The position numbers and the translations under genes were made by a program. Below are positions 46,016 through 54,311 of a stretch of DNA of 64,000 nt, piece by piece. This DNA is from CAWJAP01 sp963834365 (GTDB lineage: Bacteria > Acidobacteriota > Vicinamibacteria > Vicinamibacterales > Vicinamibacteraceae): contig CAWIBS010000030.1 of the NCBI GenBank assembly GCA_963834365.1, positions 310,001-374,000 on the forward strand, written 5' to 3'. Below the pieces are notes generated by a model. It did no database searches and was not told the origin of the DNA. It worked only from the letters and a program-made list of their open reading frames with translations. Within the stretch, counting starts at the first letter, position 1. The number at the start of each line of letters is the position of its first letter.

Positions 46016-46750
46016 ATGCATCGAGAACATCATCGCTGGCATTCCTGGAACCTCGGCTGGGAGATGGGCGTGACCGTCTACGGCCACTACGGATCGCCCC
46101 TGCTCTTCTTCCCCACGAGTCTCGGCGACGAATGGGAGCAGGACGGGCAGGGCATGATCCGCACGCTCACGCCGTTCATCGAGGGCGGGCGGATCAAGGT
46201 GTTCTGTGTGCGCTCGGTCGACACGGGAAGGGCTCTACAACAAGCAGGCCCATCCCTTCCACCGCAGCTGGGTGCTGCGCAACTACGATGCCTACATCCG
46301 GCAGGAAGTCATGCCCTTCATCCACGACCACTGCCACGGGCTCCCACCCATCGCGGTCATGGGGGCGTCGCTCGGGGCGTATCCACGCCGCGAACACGAT
46401 CCTCAAGTATCCCGACGCCGTGAAGTGGTGCTTCGCGCTGTCGGGCGTCTACGACATGCGCGATTCATGGGCGGGATGTACGACGACAACTTCTACTTCA
46501 ACAACCCGGTCGACTACGTGCCCAACCTGTCGGATCCGTGGACCTACGAGAACCTCGCGACCTGCGACATCCACATCGCGACCGGCAGCGGCCCGTGCGA
46601 GAACAGCGGGCCCCGTACCACTTCGCGAGCCTGTTGAAGAGCAAGGGCATCCCGCATTCGCTCGACGACTGGGGCCCGAAAGGCGGCCACGACTGGCCTT
46701 ACTGGCACCACCAGATGTGGTCGTACTGCGAACAGCTGTACGAGTTCTCC
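46016..46750 (+). pseudogene. Esterase (PF00756-type alpha/beta hydrolase), four frameshifts
   Basis: Read across frames (switches near 46225, 46380, 46470 and 46610) this is a protein of about 240 aa. HSWNLGWEMGVTVYGHYGSP starts it; then RSWVLRNYDAYIRQEVMPFI, the nucleophile motif AVMGASLGAY, KYPDAVKWCFALSGVYDM, YFNNPVDYVPNLSDPW and the His motif GGHDWPYWHH. The family includes esterase D, acyltransferases and siderophore esterases. The stop codon is not certain; it should lie near 46750. It converges on the ATP-grasp operon and probably belongs with it. It is either a pseudogene or a badly sequenced intact gene. Confidence 0.65.
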
Positions 46751-46755
46751 GCAGG

Positions 46756-46830
46756 ACGGCGAGGCTTCAGCCTCGCCGCGGGCGGTCGCGGACTGTCGCG
46801 ACGGCGGGGCTCGAAGCCCCGCCCTCCTAC
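46756..46830. repeat. Two REP-like palindromes, family B
   Basis: GGCGAGGCTTCAGCCTCGCC (46758-46777) and GGCGGGGCTCGAAGCCCCGC followed by CCTCCTAC (46803-46830) lie between the convergent esterase and ATP-grasp genes. The inferred ATP-grasp stop lies at the edge of the second. Further copies are near 58.3 and 58.5 kb. Confidence 0.7.
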
Positions 46831-48182
46831 TCGATCTACGAACGCCGCCGCCTGTCCGCCGCCCGACGTGACGTTGGCGAGGCCCGAGCTGCTCAAGCGG
46901 GTGAGATACCCGACCTGCCGGCCGCGGAAGAGATACGGCGCGAAATCGACGAGCATGTCGCGCATCTCGACGCGATGCGGTTCGAGGTCACGGTCGGGAA
47001 GGGCTCGCGGCGGACGTGGATCCGCTCCTGCACGATCCAGGCGTTGGCCTGATCCGCGAGCGCGCTGTCGATCGCCGCGTCCCATTGCGCCGCGCCGGTC
47101 TCCCACCCGAGCAGCACGCCGCTGCCGCCGTATTCGTCGTTCGGCTTGATCACCAGCCGCTCGCGCTCGCGCCTGATGAACGCCAGCAGGTCGATCGGCT
47201 GGCCGTCGATGTGCGTCCGGACGTCTTCGATCACGCGCGTCCACGGCACGTGCGCCGCGGATGACGTCCCGCTCCTCGCCGGAGAACAGCGCGGCGTTCC
47301 GCTCGTCGGTGAGCACGGCGAAGAACGCCTTCTTGTGCGGGATCTTGCAGCGCAGCGTGTTGGCCATGCAGACGACGCCGCGGCGGTATGCCTCGCACGA
47401 GGGTGGCGCACGTCGTCGGGGCGCGCGACGAGGTCGGCGATCAGCACGCGCCGATACACGAGATCGATCGGCGCGGCCGTCCGCCACGCAAGCGTCGGCC
47501 GTCGAGCGTCAGATCGCGCGGATCGGCGACACCGTCGGGACGCCGCGCGCCTTGAACCGCGCCTGGAGGATCTCGAACTCGCTCCACGTCGGCACGCCGC
47601 GGAAGTCGGTGATGAGGACGGTCGGCGGGCTCGGCGTGCCGCCCCACTCGCGATAGCTCTCGATGCAGCGCGTCGAGGATCGCCTCGCAGCAGCCGGTAG
47701 AAGCGCGCCTCGAACTGCTCGCGGAACCGCGCGCATGATCTCGAGCCCGTCGAAGACTTCCGCGAGGTTCTCCGAGTAGCCGAGGCCGGCCGGCGACTCG
47801 GCGTTGTACTCGGCGAACTCGAGCGAGTCGGGCAGGATGAACGCGTCGAGCCGCGACGCCGTGCTCGCGCGCGCGTAGCCGGGGTCGATGCGCGCCAGCC
47901 GCTCCTCCTCGTCGGTCAGCCGCACCTGCCGCAGCAGGTCCGGCGACGCCATCGCCGCCCGCACGACACGCTCGCCGACCGCCGCAATCGCCTCGGCGGC
48001 GACGACGCACCCGCGCCTCGTCGGCCGCGTCGAGGAAGAACGGCCGCAGGAACGGACAGAGCGGGCGATCGCCGAACGACCAGCCGTGCCTCCCGCATCC
48101 GCTGCGACAGCTCGAGCCAGAATCGCTCGCCGAGCTCGACGTCCGGTCGGAGCAGCGAATGCCAGTGGGCGATCGGGGACAT
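46827..48182 (-). pseudogene. Circularly permuted ATP-grasp ligase-like protein, at least six frameshifts
   Basis: Across frames the protein is about 450 aa. It starts MSPIAHWHSLLRPDVELGER, then GWSFGDRPLCPFLRPFFLDA, EEERLARIDPGYARASTASR, EFAEYNAESPAGLGYSENLA, ITDFRGVPTWSEFEILQARF, RRGVVCMANTLRCKIPHKKA, LVIKPNDEYGGSGVLLGWE and FAPYLFRGRQVGYLTRLSS, ending in LANVTSGGGQAAAFV. This is the circularly permuted ATP-grasp class related to COG2308 proteins. Such enzymes join a carboxylate to an amine using ATP; the substrate is unknown. Motifs are intact despite the shifts. It is last in a five-gene operon. Confidence 0.65.
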
Positions 48183-48224
48183 TGGGGCGTCGGGTCGGTC
48201 TTCGGTCTCATCGGTCTTTGGTCT

Positions 48225-48344
48225 TCGGTCTGGGCTACGGGCTACAGGCTGCGGGCTACGGGCACGGACTGGGCGCTGGGACGCTTCGGAGCGCTGGTAG
48301 CTCGTAGCTGGTCGTTCGGTCGACTCGTCATTGGTCGCTGTCGG
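48225..48344. repeat. Mixed heptamer array (CGGTCTT, GGCTACG, GCTGGTC)
   Basis: The 163-bp gap between two ATP-grasp genes is filled by CGGTCTTTGGTCTTCGGTC, GGGCTACGGGCTACAGGCT and TGGTAGCTCGTAGCTGGTCG. The same mixture, in the same order, recurs near 53.4 kb. Confidence 0.6.
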
Positions 48345-49316
48345 TTACCGCCCGCCGGCTGGCCGATGAATCCCGCCGCTTCGTCCCCAGCCCAGCATCT
48401 CTTCCCAGCTGCGGCCAGGGCCCCGACGGCGCGCCGTTCTGCGCCCGATCGACGACGAGCGTCGACATCCGGTCGACGACCATGTCGAAATAGAACGGCG
48501 TGATGCGATCGCGTTCGAAGTCGGGCGCCGGGTTGAGGAAGTCGATCGCGTACGGCACGCCGTCCTCGACGCCGAACTCGATCGTGTTCATCTCGTAGCC
48601 GAGCGCCTGGTTGATCGTCTGCGCGTCCTTGACGATGCGCGCGCCGAGCTCGGCGGACAGATAGTCGTGCTCGACCAGGTAGCGGCGGTCGACGGGATCG
48701 TAGGCGACCGGCACGATGTCGGTCTTGCCGAACGTGAAGCAGCGCACGTACTTGTCGAAGCGCACGAACTGCTGCAGCGTCATCGGATACGGCGCCGTGC
48801 CGTCGTAGGCCGCGATGAGCTCCTCGCGCGTGTTCACCTTGTAGACGTGCTTCCAGCCGCCGCCCGAGAAGGGCTTGAGGATCGCCGGCCGGCCGACGTA
48901 GTCGAGCAGGCCGTCCCAGTCGAGCGGGTAGTCGAGGTTGCGCAGCGACGCCGGCAGGATGTCCACGTCGGCCGGATACGCCTTCTGCGGCAGCAGCACG
49001 GTCTTCGGAATCGCCACGCCGAGGCGCGCCATCAACGAGTAGTTGAAGAACTTGTCGTCGGCGGTCCACCAGAACGGGTTGTTGATGACGTAGGTGCCGT
49101 TCAGCACCGCGTACTTGAGGAACCCGCGGTAGTACTCGACCTCGTGCGAGATGCGATCGACGATGACCCTGTAGGCCGGCGGCTCGTCGAACTTCGTGCC
49201 CGCGAGCTTGACGAAGTCCGCCGAGATGCCGTGCGGCTGCCCGATGCTGCGTTCACGCGTTCGATGAACGCGGGCGGAAAGCTGTACTCGCGACCGACCA
49301 TCAGCCCAATCTTCAT
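48345..49316 (-). CDS. RimK-like ATP-grasp ligase (two frameshifts)
   Basis: About 323 aa. MKIGLMVGREYSFPPAFIER starts it and a shift near 49252 leads to GQPHGISADFVKLAG. The ATP-grasp fold follows: TYVINNPFWWTADDKFFNYS, AILKPFSGGGWKHVYKV, QQFVRFDKYVRCFTFGK and the metal-binding end YEMNTIEFGVEDGVPYAIDF plus LNPAPDFERD. A second shift near 48420 gives the natural end RSWEEMLGWGRSGG. It ligates a carboxylate to an amine; substrate unknown. The start ATG overlaps the stop of the PGM1-type ligase gene. Confidence 0.75.
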
Positions 49317-50917
49317 CGACCGCTCCCTTTCGGCACCGCTGACGCCGCGTCCTGCGGCGGCGGCGCCGTCACGTTCTCCCCGTGGCCGACGCTCGCCTCG
49401 CGATCCAGCACCTCGAGGGTGCGCCGGTAGAGGTCGTTGACCTCGTCGCGGCTGTTGGCGATGACCGTCAGCCCCAGCTTGCCCCATTCCGACAGCGCGC
49501 CGATCAGATGGAACAGCACGCCGGACTCGGTCCGGTAACTGTAGTGCAGCCCGTTGTTGGTGACGATGTCGATGAGGTCCTCGGGCAGGATGCCACGATA
49601 GGCCTGGGCCCGCAGGTTGTCGGTGGCCATGTAGTACTTGGCCCGCCCGCTCAGCGACACGAACAAGCCCGGTCTCGGGGTCGAGCCGGCCGCCGGTGAG
49701 GAACTGCAGCGCCAGGTACGGGATGCGTGGTGCCGAGCACCCGCAGGTTGATCTCGAGCGCCGCCATCTGCCACGGCTCGCCGGGCGCGTGCTTCCAGAC
49801 GAGAAAGTCGACGCCGAAGCGGCTGACGACCGCGTGACGGCAGAGCACGCGCCCGATCGCCATGCCGGCGTGCTGGATCTGCGCTCTGTACTCGTCGTTC
49901 GCGGGGAACGTGCACCCCAGATAGATCTGGCCGGACGGCCCGCCGAGGATCTGATCGTGCGTCGAGGTCAGCAGCGCCTCGCCGCGTGGCGTCGTCCGCA
50001 GCTGCGCGCTCGGTGACAGCTTGATCGGCGGCGTCGATGAACTCCTCGACGACGCCGCCCATCCGGCGCGAACTTGCGGAAGTAGCACCTCCCGCGTTTC
50101 GCTCGGCACGGCAAACTCCATCGTCGCCAGGCCGTCCCGCACCGATCCGGGCGTCACGGTGGCGGGATAGCGGAAGATGCGCGTTCCCCTCGCCCGAAAA
50201 GCTCTCGTTGAGCTTGACCACGGCGCGGGCCAGTCCGGGGCGTTTGCGCGCCAGCTCGACGAGCGCGCGCTCGACGTCGGCGTCGTCCTTCAGGTCCTCG
50301 AACCCCTCTGGGTGCGGCACGCCGGCTTCGCGAAACACCTTGCGGCTGCCGGACTTGGTGCCGAGGTAGTTGAGCTCGGGATCGAGGCCGTTCAGCGGGA
50401 TGCCGAGCAGCACCGCCAGGCGCCGTTCGAGCGGCGTCGAGTTGAACACCGTGAGATAGGCCGCCTCCGGATCCGGGATGGCGCGCCGGATGCGCTCGAT
50501 GAGCCGGGGCCGCTCGAGAATCTTCTGGGTGAGCGGGCGCGGCGAGCCGTCATACGCACACAGCATCGTCAGCCGCGCGCGGGCGTGGCTGGCCGGCACG
50601 CCGGCGAGCAGGTGCAGATAGTAGTCGAGGATCAGCGGATGGACCGGCTGCGAGGTGACGTAGACCACGTGCGCGCGCGGGTTGCGCAGCCGGATCAGCA
50701 GGAAGAGCATGCGCTCTTCATAGAAGGTGGCCCCTTCGAGCTTCCGCAGCTCCTCCTGATCGAGCGTGAAGGAGGGGACGACGACCGAGGTCGCGGGCTG
50801 GTCCTCCTGCGCCATCAGCACGTCCCAGATCTCGTTGAGGCGCGGCTTGAGGCGCTCGAAGGCCGCGAGCTCCTGTTCGAGCGTGAGGTCGTCGGCGAAC
50901 GGCGGCTTGGGAATCAC
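49313..50917 (-). CDS. PGM1-type ATP-grasp peptide ligase (about four frameshifts)
   Basis: About 530 aa. The first 245 residues are intact: a pre-ATP-grasp domain (LTLEQELAAFERLKPRLNEI, SFTLDQEELRKLEGATFYEE, RNPRAHVVYVTSQPVHPLIL) and the first ATP-grasp half (YLGTKSGSRKVFREAGVPHP, ARAVVKLNESFSGEGNA). Shifts near 50182, 50040, 49725 and 49670 interrupt the second half (TMEFAVPSETREVLLPQVRA, PSGQIYLGCTFPANDEY, SRFGVDFLVWKHAPGEPWQM). The C-terminus (PEDLIDIVTNNGLHYSYRTE) is the PGM1 C-terminal domain. PGM1, from pheganomycin synthesis, joins a nonproteinogenic amino acid to a ribosomal peptide. The partner here is unknown. Confidence 0.75.
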   Translation of the reverse strand: MIPKPPFADDLTLEQELAAFERLKPRLNEIWDVLMAQEDQPATSVVVPSFTLDQEELRKLEGATFYEERMLFLLIRLRNPRAHVVYVTSQPVHPLILDYYLHLLAGVPASHARARLTMLCAYDGSPRPLTQKILERPRLIERIRRAIPDPEAAYLTVFNSTPLERRLAVLLGIPLNGLDPELNYLGTKSGSRKVFREAGVPHPEGFEDLKDDADVERALVELARKRPGLARAVVKLNESFSGEGNAHLPLSRHRDARIGAGRPGDDGVCRAERNAGGATSASSRRMGGVVEEFIDAADQAVTERAAADDATRRGAADLDARSDPRRAVRPDLSGVHVPRERRVQSADPARRHGDRARALPSRGRQPLRRRLSRLEARARRAVADGGARDQPAGARHHASRTWRCSSSPAAGSTPRPGLFVSLSGRAKYYMATDNLRAQAYRGILPEDLIDIVTNNGLHYSYRTESGVLFHLIGALSEWGKLGLTVIANSRDEVNDLYRRTLEVLDREASVGHGENVTAPPPQDAASAVPKGSGR

Positions 50918-50926
50918 GGGAGGCTC

Positions 50927-52050
50927 TCAACTGACGGACGCCGACGCCCAGGCGCGGCTGTCGTCCGGGAATGCGTGACCGAGCGACGCGGCCCTGAGCC
51001 GCACCTGCCTGTGCATGTGATACCGCAACGGTCCATACAGCGTGTAACGCGACGTCAGGTCGAGCCGGCGCTCGACGTCCTCGTCGCGCAGCGTCACCGT
51101 CATCGCTTCGGCGCGCTCCGTGTACCAGTCGTGTGACACCTCGCCGCGGGTCCGCTTCTCCCAGAGGACCATCAGCACCCGCGCCGGATCGACGATCTCC
51201 GGATGGTGATTCACGCCGAACACGCGGGGCATGCCGGTCGTCCGGTCACGGTCGAGCTCCCACATCGTGACCGCCTCGCCCGGAGGGCCATCGCGCGCGA
51301 GCGTGTCGAACGCCAGCGGCGTGACGCGCTCGCTCCAGCCTTCGGTCGGGATGAGATCGTAGAGCCGGCTGTCGAGGACGCGGACGCGCGAGCCGCCGGG
51401 AGATTCGGCGGCGAGCCCGCCGAACCACGGGTGCGTGATCGCCGATCCGCGTCAACAGGTTGTCGACGATGCCGGCGCTCTTCCCGCCCTTCGCCGCGCC
51501 ACGCAGCACGGGCTGCGCGACGCCGAGCCACCGGCACATGATGCCGAAGCTGTGGCACACGCCCAGCAGCGCCGACTCGGGATTCGCCCGGATCTCGTCG
51601 AACAGGCCGAAGAGCGGCGCCTCCCACGACGGGATCTTCGACGATGCCCTGGGTGCCCTCCGACACGCCGTCGTTCATCGACGGGTCGAGATGACCGGGC
51701 CCGCCGGTCCCGACATACAGTCCGCCGCCGGCGCCGGGCCGGGGCGGAATGGCCAGTCCCCGCCGGACGTCCCAGGAGACGGCGCGGACCCGAATCCCCG
51801 ACTTCTTCAGATCCGGCGCCAGGTCGCAGACGGCCGTCCGGACGGCCATGACAATCGCGTCGTGGCCGACGTTCGGCCAGCCGTGATTCATGTCCAGCAC
51901 GTGCAGGTCGACGATCCGCGGATCGGGCGCCGGGGCGTCCTCCGGCCCGTCCACGCGTGCGTATAGAAATGCGCCGCTCGACCGGGCGCGGCACGCCTCG
52001 TAACAGACGTGAGGGCCGAACGAGCGCCGCGCCTCGCAGTCGAGGGACAC
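50927..52050 (-). CDS. Class I glutamine amidotransferase-like protein (two frameshifts)
   Basis: About 373 aa after joins near 51640 and 51447. The start reads IVDLHVLDMNHGWPNVGHDA and VRAVSWDVRRG. The nucleophile elbow is LLGVCHSFGIMCRWLG and the His-Glu pair is in FGVNHHPEIVD, so the GATase triad appears complete. A C-terminal extension of about 110 aa follows. It may supply ammonia to, or hydrolyse an amide made by, the adjacent ligases. A GTG at 52050 is used; MNHGWPNVGH is a possible internal start. It lies 25 bp after larA and 9 bp before the PGM1-type gene. Confidence 0.7.
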
Positions 52051-52075
52051 GGGGTGATTCTACAGGGCTCAGGGC

Positions 52076-53347
52076 TCAGGGCGGCTTCGCCAGGTAGGGA
52101 ATCGTCATCGGGCCTTCGGGGAGCACGGCAATGCGGGCGTCTGGACCGATTCGCTCGAGCTCCTCGGCGACCCGGCCGGCGATGTCGGCGACGGGCTCGA
52201 TGTGCGACTGGCGGATGGCGTCGCGATCGATCTCGCATTGCAGGCCCACCCGCGCCTTCAGCAGGATGAGCGCGAGCAGCTGCGCCTGCCACTGATCGAA
52301 CATCGAGAACCCGTCCGCGAGGATCGTGTCGAGCAGGGCGCGCGGCGACGCATGTCCGTGCAGCAGCTGACGGAAGTTGCCGTGCGCCGGGAACCCGTCC
52401 TGGCAGCGTGCGGCCGCGAGGATCAGCCCGCCGTCCGTCACGATCTGCGCCGCCGCCGACATCCCCTTCACGGTCTGGTAGAGATTCTGATCGAGCGGCG
52501 CGCCGCTGTTCGAGGTGACGACGATCGGGTAGGGCTCCTCGCAGGCCACCATCGCCGTCTCCCTGGCGAAGGCGCAGCCGCGGGCGTGCGCGGCGCCCGC
52601 CTCGCCACAGAAGTAGCCGGTGATCGCGCGCCGGCGGTTCAGCGTGACATTGATCAGAAAGGCGACGGGGAGCAATGCGCCGTTGAAGCGGATCTGATCC
52701 TGCGTCGGATTGCCGTCGATGCGGCCCCAGGTGCTGCGCGGATCACCGATGACCGCGGCGCGATGGTAATGCATGATGGCGTCGATGCCGGCCACGGCGG
52801 GAAACACGCCTTTGTAGCCGCCGGAGAACCCCGCCATGAAGTGCGGCTCGATGAAGCCGAGCACGATGCGGCGATCGGCCTCGACGTAGCTGCGGTTCAG
52901 GAGGAGGTCGCGCCCGTCGGCCGACCGGCCGGCGACGGCGAGCGTCGACGGATCGTGCGCGTCGTGATTGATCACCCGCCAGCGCGAGGCCACGCCGGGG
53001 CCGACGAGAGCGTCAATCTCCGCCGGCGTCGCCGCGCGATGCGATCCGGTGCCGATGATGATCGTGACGCGATCGGCCGGGACATGGGACAGCTCCGCGA
53101 ACAGCCAGGGCAGGAGCCGGTCGCTCGGCAGCGGCCGGGTCATGTCGGGAATCACGACCGCGACCCGCTCGCCGGCTGCCACACAGGCGCGGAGCGGCGG
53201 CGATTCAATGGGATGACGAACGGCGTCGACGAACGCGGCCCTTTCGTCGGCCAGCCCGGCCACATGGCGCGGGACGATGACATCCACGTGTGCGGATGGC
53301 AGGTCGAGCTCGAGTCCGGTGGTTCCGTACTGAAGGGAGGTGCGCAA
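52076..53347 (-). CDS. larA: LarA-family lactate racemase-like protein (DUF2088)
   Basis: 423 aa, intact. The DUF2088 domain (RVAVVIPDMTRPLPSDRLLP, IIGTGSHRAATPAEIDAL) is followed by the C-terminal LarA domain. Residues matching the LarA nickel-pincer site are visible: His in GTGSHRA, His in GFIEPHFMAGFSGG and Lys in GYKGVFPAVAG. LarA epimerases interconvert 2-hydroxyacid enantiomers using a nickel-pincer nucleotide made by LarB, LarC and LarE, none of which is in the window. The start is a TTG without a clear ribosome site. As the first gene of the ATP-grasp operon it may supply a hydroxyacid; that link is inference. Confidence 0.85.
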   Translation of the reverse strand: MRTSLQYGTTGLELDLPSAHVDVIVPRHVAGLADERAAFVDAVRHPIESPPLRACVAAGERVAVVIPDMTRPLPSDRLLPWLFAELSHVPADRVTIIIGTGSHRAATPAEIDALVGPGVASRWRVINHDAHDPSTLAVAGRSADGRDLLLNRSYVEADRRIVLGFIEPHFMAGFSGGYKGVFPAVAGIDAIMHYHRAAVIGDPRSTWGRIDGNPTQDQIRFNGALLPVAFLINVTLNRRRAITGYFCGEAGAAHARGCAFARETAMVACEEPYPIVVTSNSGAPLDQNLYQTVKGMSAAAQIVTDGGLILAAARCQDGFPAHGNFRQLLHGHASPRALLDTILADGFSMFDQWQAQLLALILLKARVGLQCEIDRDAIRQSHIEPVADIAGRVAEELERIGPDARIAVLPEGPMTIPYLAKPP

Positions 53348-53365
53348 GATCGTGGAAGGCTGGCG

Positions 53366-53545
53366 GTCTTCGGTCTTCGGTCTTCGGTCTTCGGTCGTCT
53401 CAGGGCTACGGACTACGGGCTACGGACTGCGGGCCACAGAAGTTCTTCCTGTAGCCCGTAGCCTGTAGCCTGAAGCCAGTCATTGGTCTTTGGTCTTCAG
53501 TCCGGTCGTTGGTCGTTGGTCGCTGGTCGCTGGTAGCTGCGGATC
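53366..53545. repeat. Heptamer arrays with inverted GGCTACG pair
   Basis: CGGTCTTCGGTCTTCGGTC units (53366-53396) are followed by GGGCTACGGACTACGGGC (53403 on). Its reverse complement GTAGCCCGTAGCCTGTAGCC is at 53451-53470. TTGGTCTTTGGTCTTCAGTC and TCGTTGGTCGTTGG units then run to 53545, inside the 3' end of the next gene. Confidence 0.7.
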
Positions 53546-54112
53546 GTCCCGCCCCACGCCCAGCGCATCGGCCACCCGGTTGATGTAGTTGAACCAGGAC
53601 GCGATCAGCGTGATCTGCAGGATGGCCTTGTCGTCGAACCCTTCGGCGCGCATCCGATCGTGGTACACGGGTGTGATCCGGGTCGAATCCTTGGTCAGCT
53701 GCACCACGTAGTCGAGCATGGCACGCTCGGCGCTCGTGATGGGCGCGGTGGTGTAGTCGCGCCGGAGCGCGGCAATCAGGTCGTCGTCGAGCGTCACCCT
53801 ACGCAGAAACTCTGCGTGCGACTCGATTCAATAGTGGCACCGGTTCGTCACCGAGACCATCGTCGCGATCATCTCGTGCTGCCGGCGCGCCAGGGGCAAG
53901 TCGGGTGACATCAGCACGCCGAAGGTCGCGAAGGCATGAAAGAGCGCATCGGGGATCAGGCTGTGCGAGGCGACAATCGACGAGCCTTCGCCTTTGAACA
54001 CCGCCTCGACCGGCGTCGCATACTCGACCGGATAGAGGGCCTTCTGCTGCTCACGCGCCCGGGTGAGCGCTTCATCGACCCCGGTGAACGGTACGGTCTT
54101 GATCCAGGTCAC
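53480..54112 (-). CDS. Carboxymuconolactone decarboxylase / AhpD-type peroxidase, probable selenoprotein (in-frame TGA)
   Basis: About 210 residues if the TGA at 53828-53830 is read as selenocysteine. Up to the TGA the protein reads KTVPFTGVDEALTRAREQQK, SHSLIPDALFHAFATFG, HEMIATMVSVTNRCHY; after it, in the same frame, IESHAEFLRRVTLDDDLIAA, AERAMLDYVVQLTK and SWFNYINRVADALG. The family motif is CHYC-x3-H, so TGA replaces the second, redox-active Cys (residue 95; CxxU). A SECIS-like hairpin follows. It would reduce peroxides through a Cys-Sec pair. A GTG at 54112 with GGGGGA upstream starts the gene. The last about 15 residues come from a heptamer array. A Cys-to-stop error is the alternative. 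Confidence 0.8.
53789..53824 (-). promoter_or_regulatory. Putative bacterial SECIS hairpin
   Basis: Ten nucleotides after the TGA, ACGCAG pairs perfectly with CUGCGU around the loop AGUUU (53801-53817). A lower stem of GAGUCGC with GUGA-CG-CUC can extend it. The apical loop begins 16 nt after the TGA and has G as its second base, matching the general bacterial SECIS rule and the spacing of the E. coli fdhF element. It lies inside the coding sequence, as bacterial SECIS must. Confidence 0.7.
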
Positions 54113-54129
54113 AGATCCCCCAAGTAGAG

Positions 54130-54300
54130 TCCGGCACAAGTCTAGCCGCTCCAGCCGCCCCAGTCGCCCAGGCTTCCGCCTTCAGGCGGACTTGGTCCGC
54201 AGCCGCTCCAGCCGCTCCAGCCCCCAGCCGCTCCAGCCGCCCCAGTCCGCCCAGTCGCCCAGTCGCCCAGTCGCCCAGTCGCCCAGTCGCCCAGTCGCCT
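54130..54300. repeat. CCAGCCGCT and CCCAGTCG arrays
   Basis: CCAGCCGCTCCAGCCGCTCC nonamers are mixed with CGCCCAGTCGCCCAGTCGCC decamers, all in one orientation, in the gap between the divergent selenoprotein-like and asparagine-synthetase-like genes. A small palindrome, TCCGCCTTCAGGCGGA, lies near 54176-54191. Confidence 0.7.
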
Positions 54301-54311
54301 AGAATCTTCCC

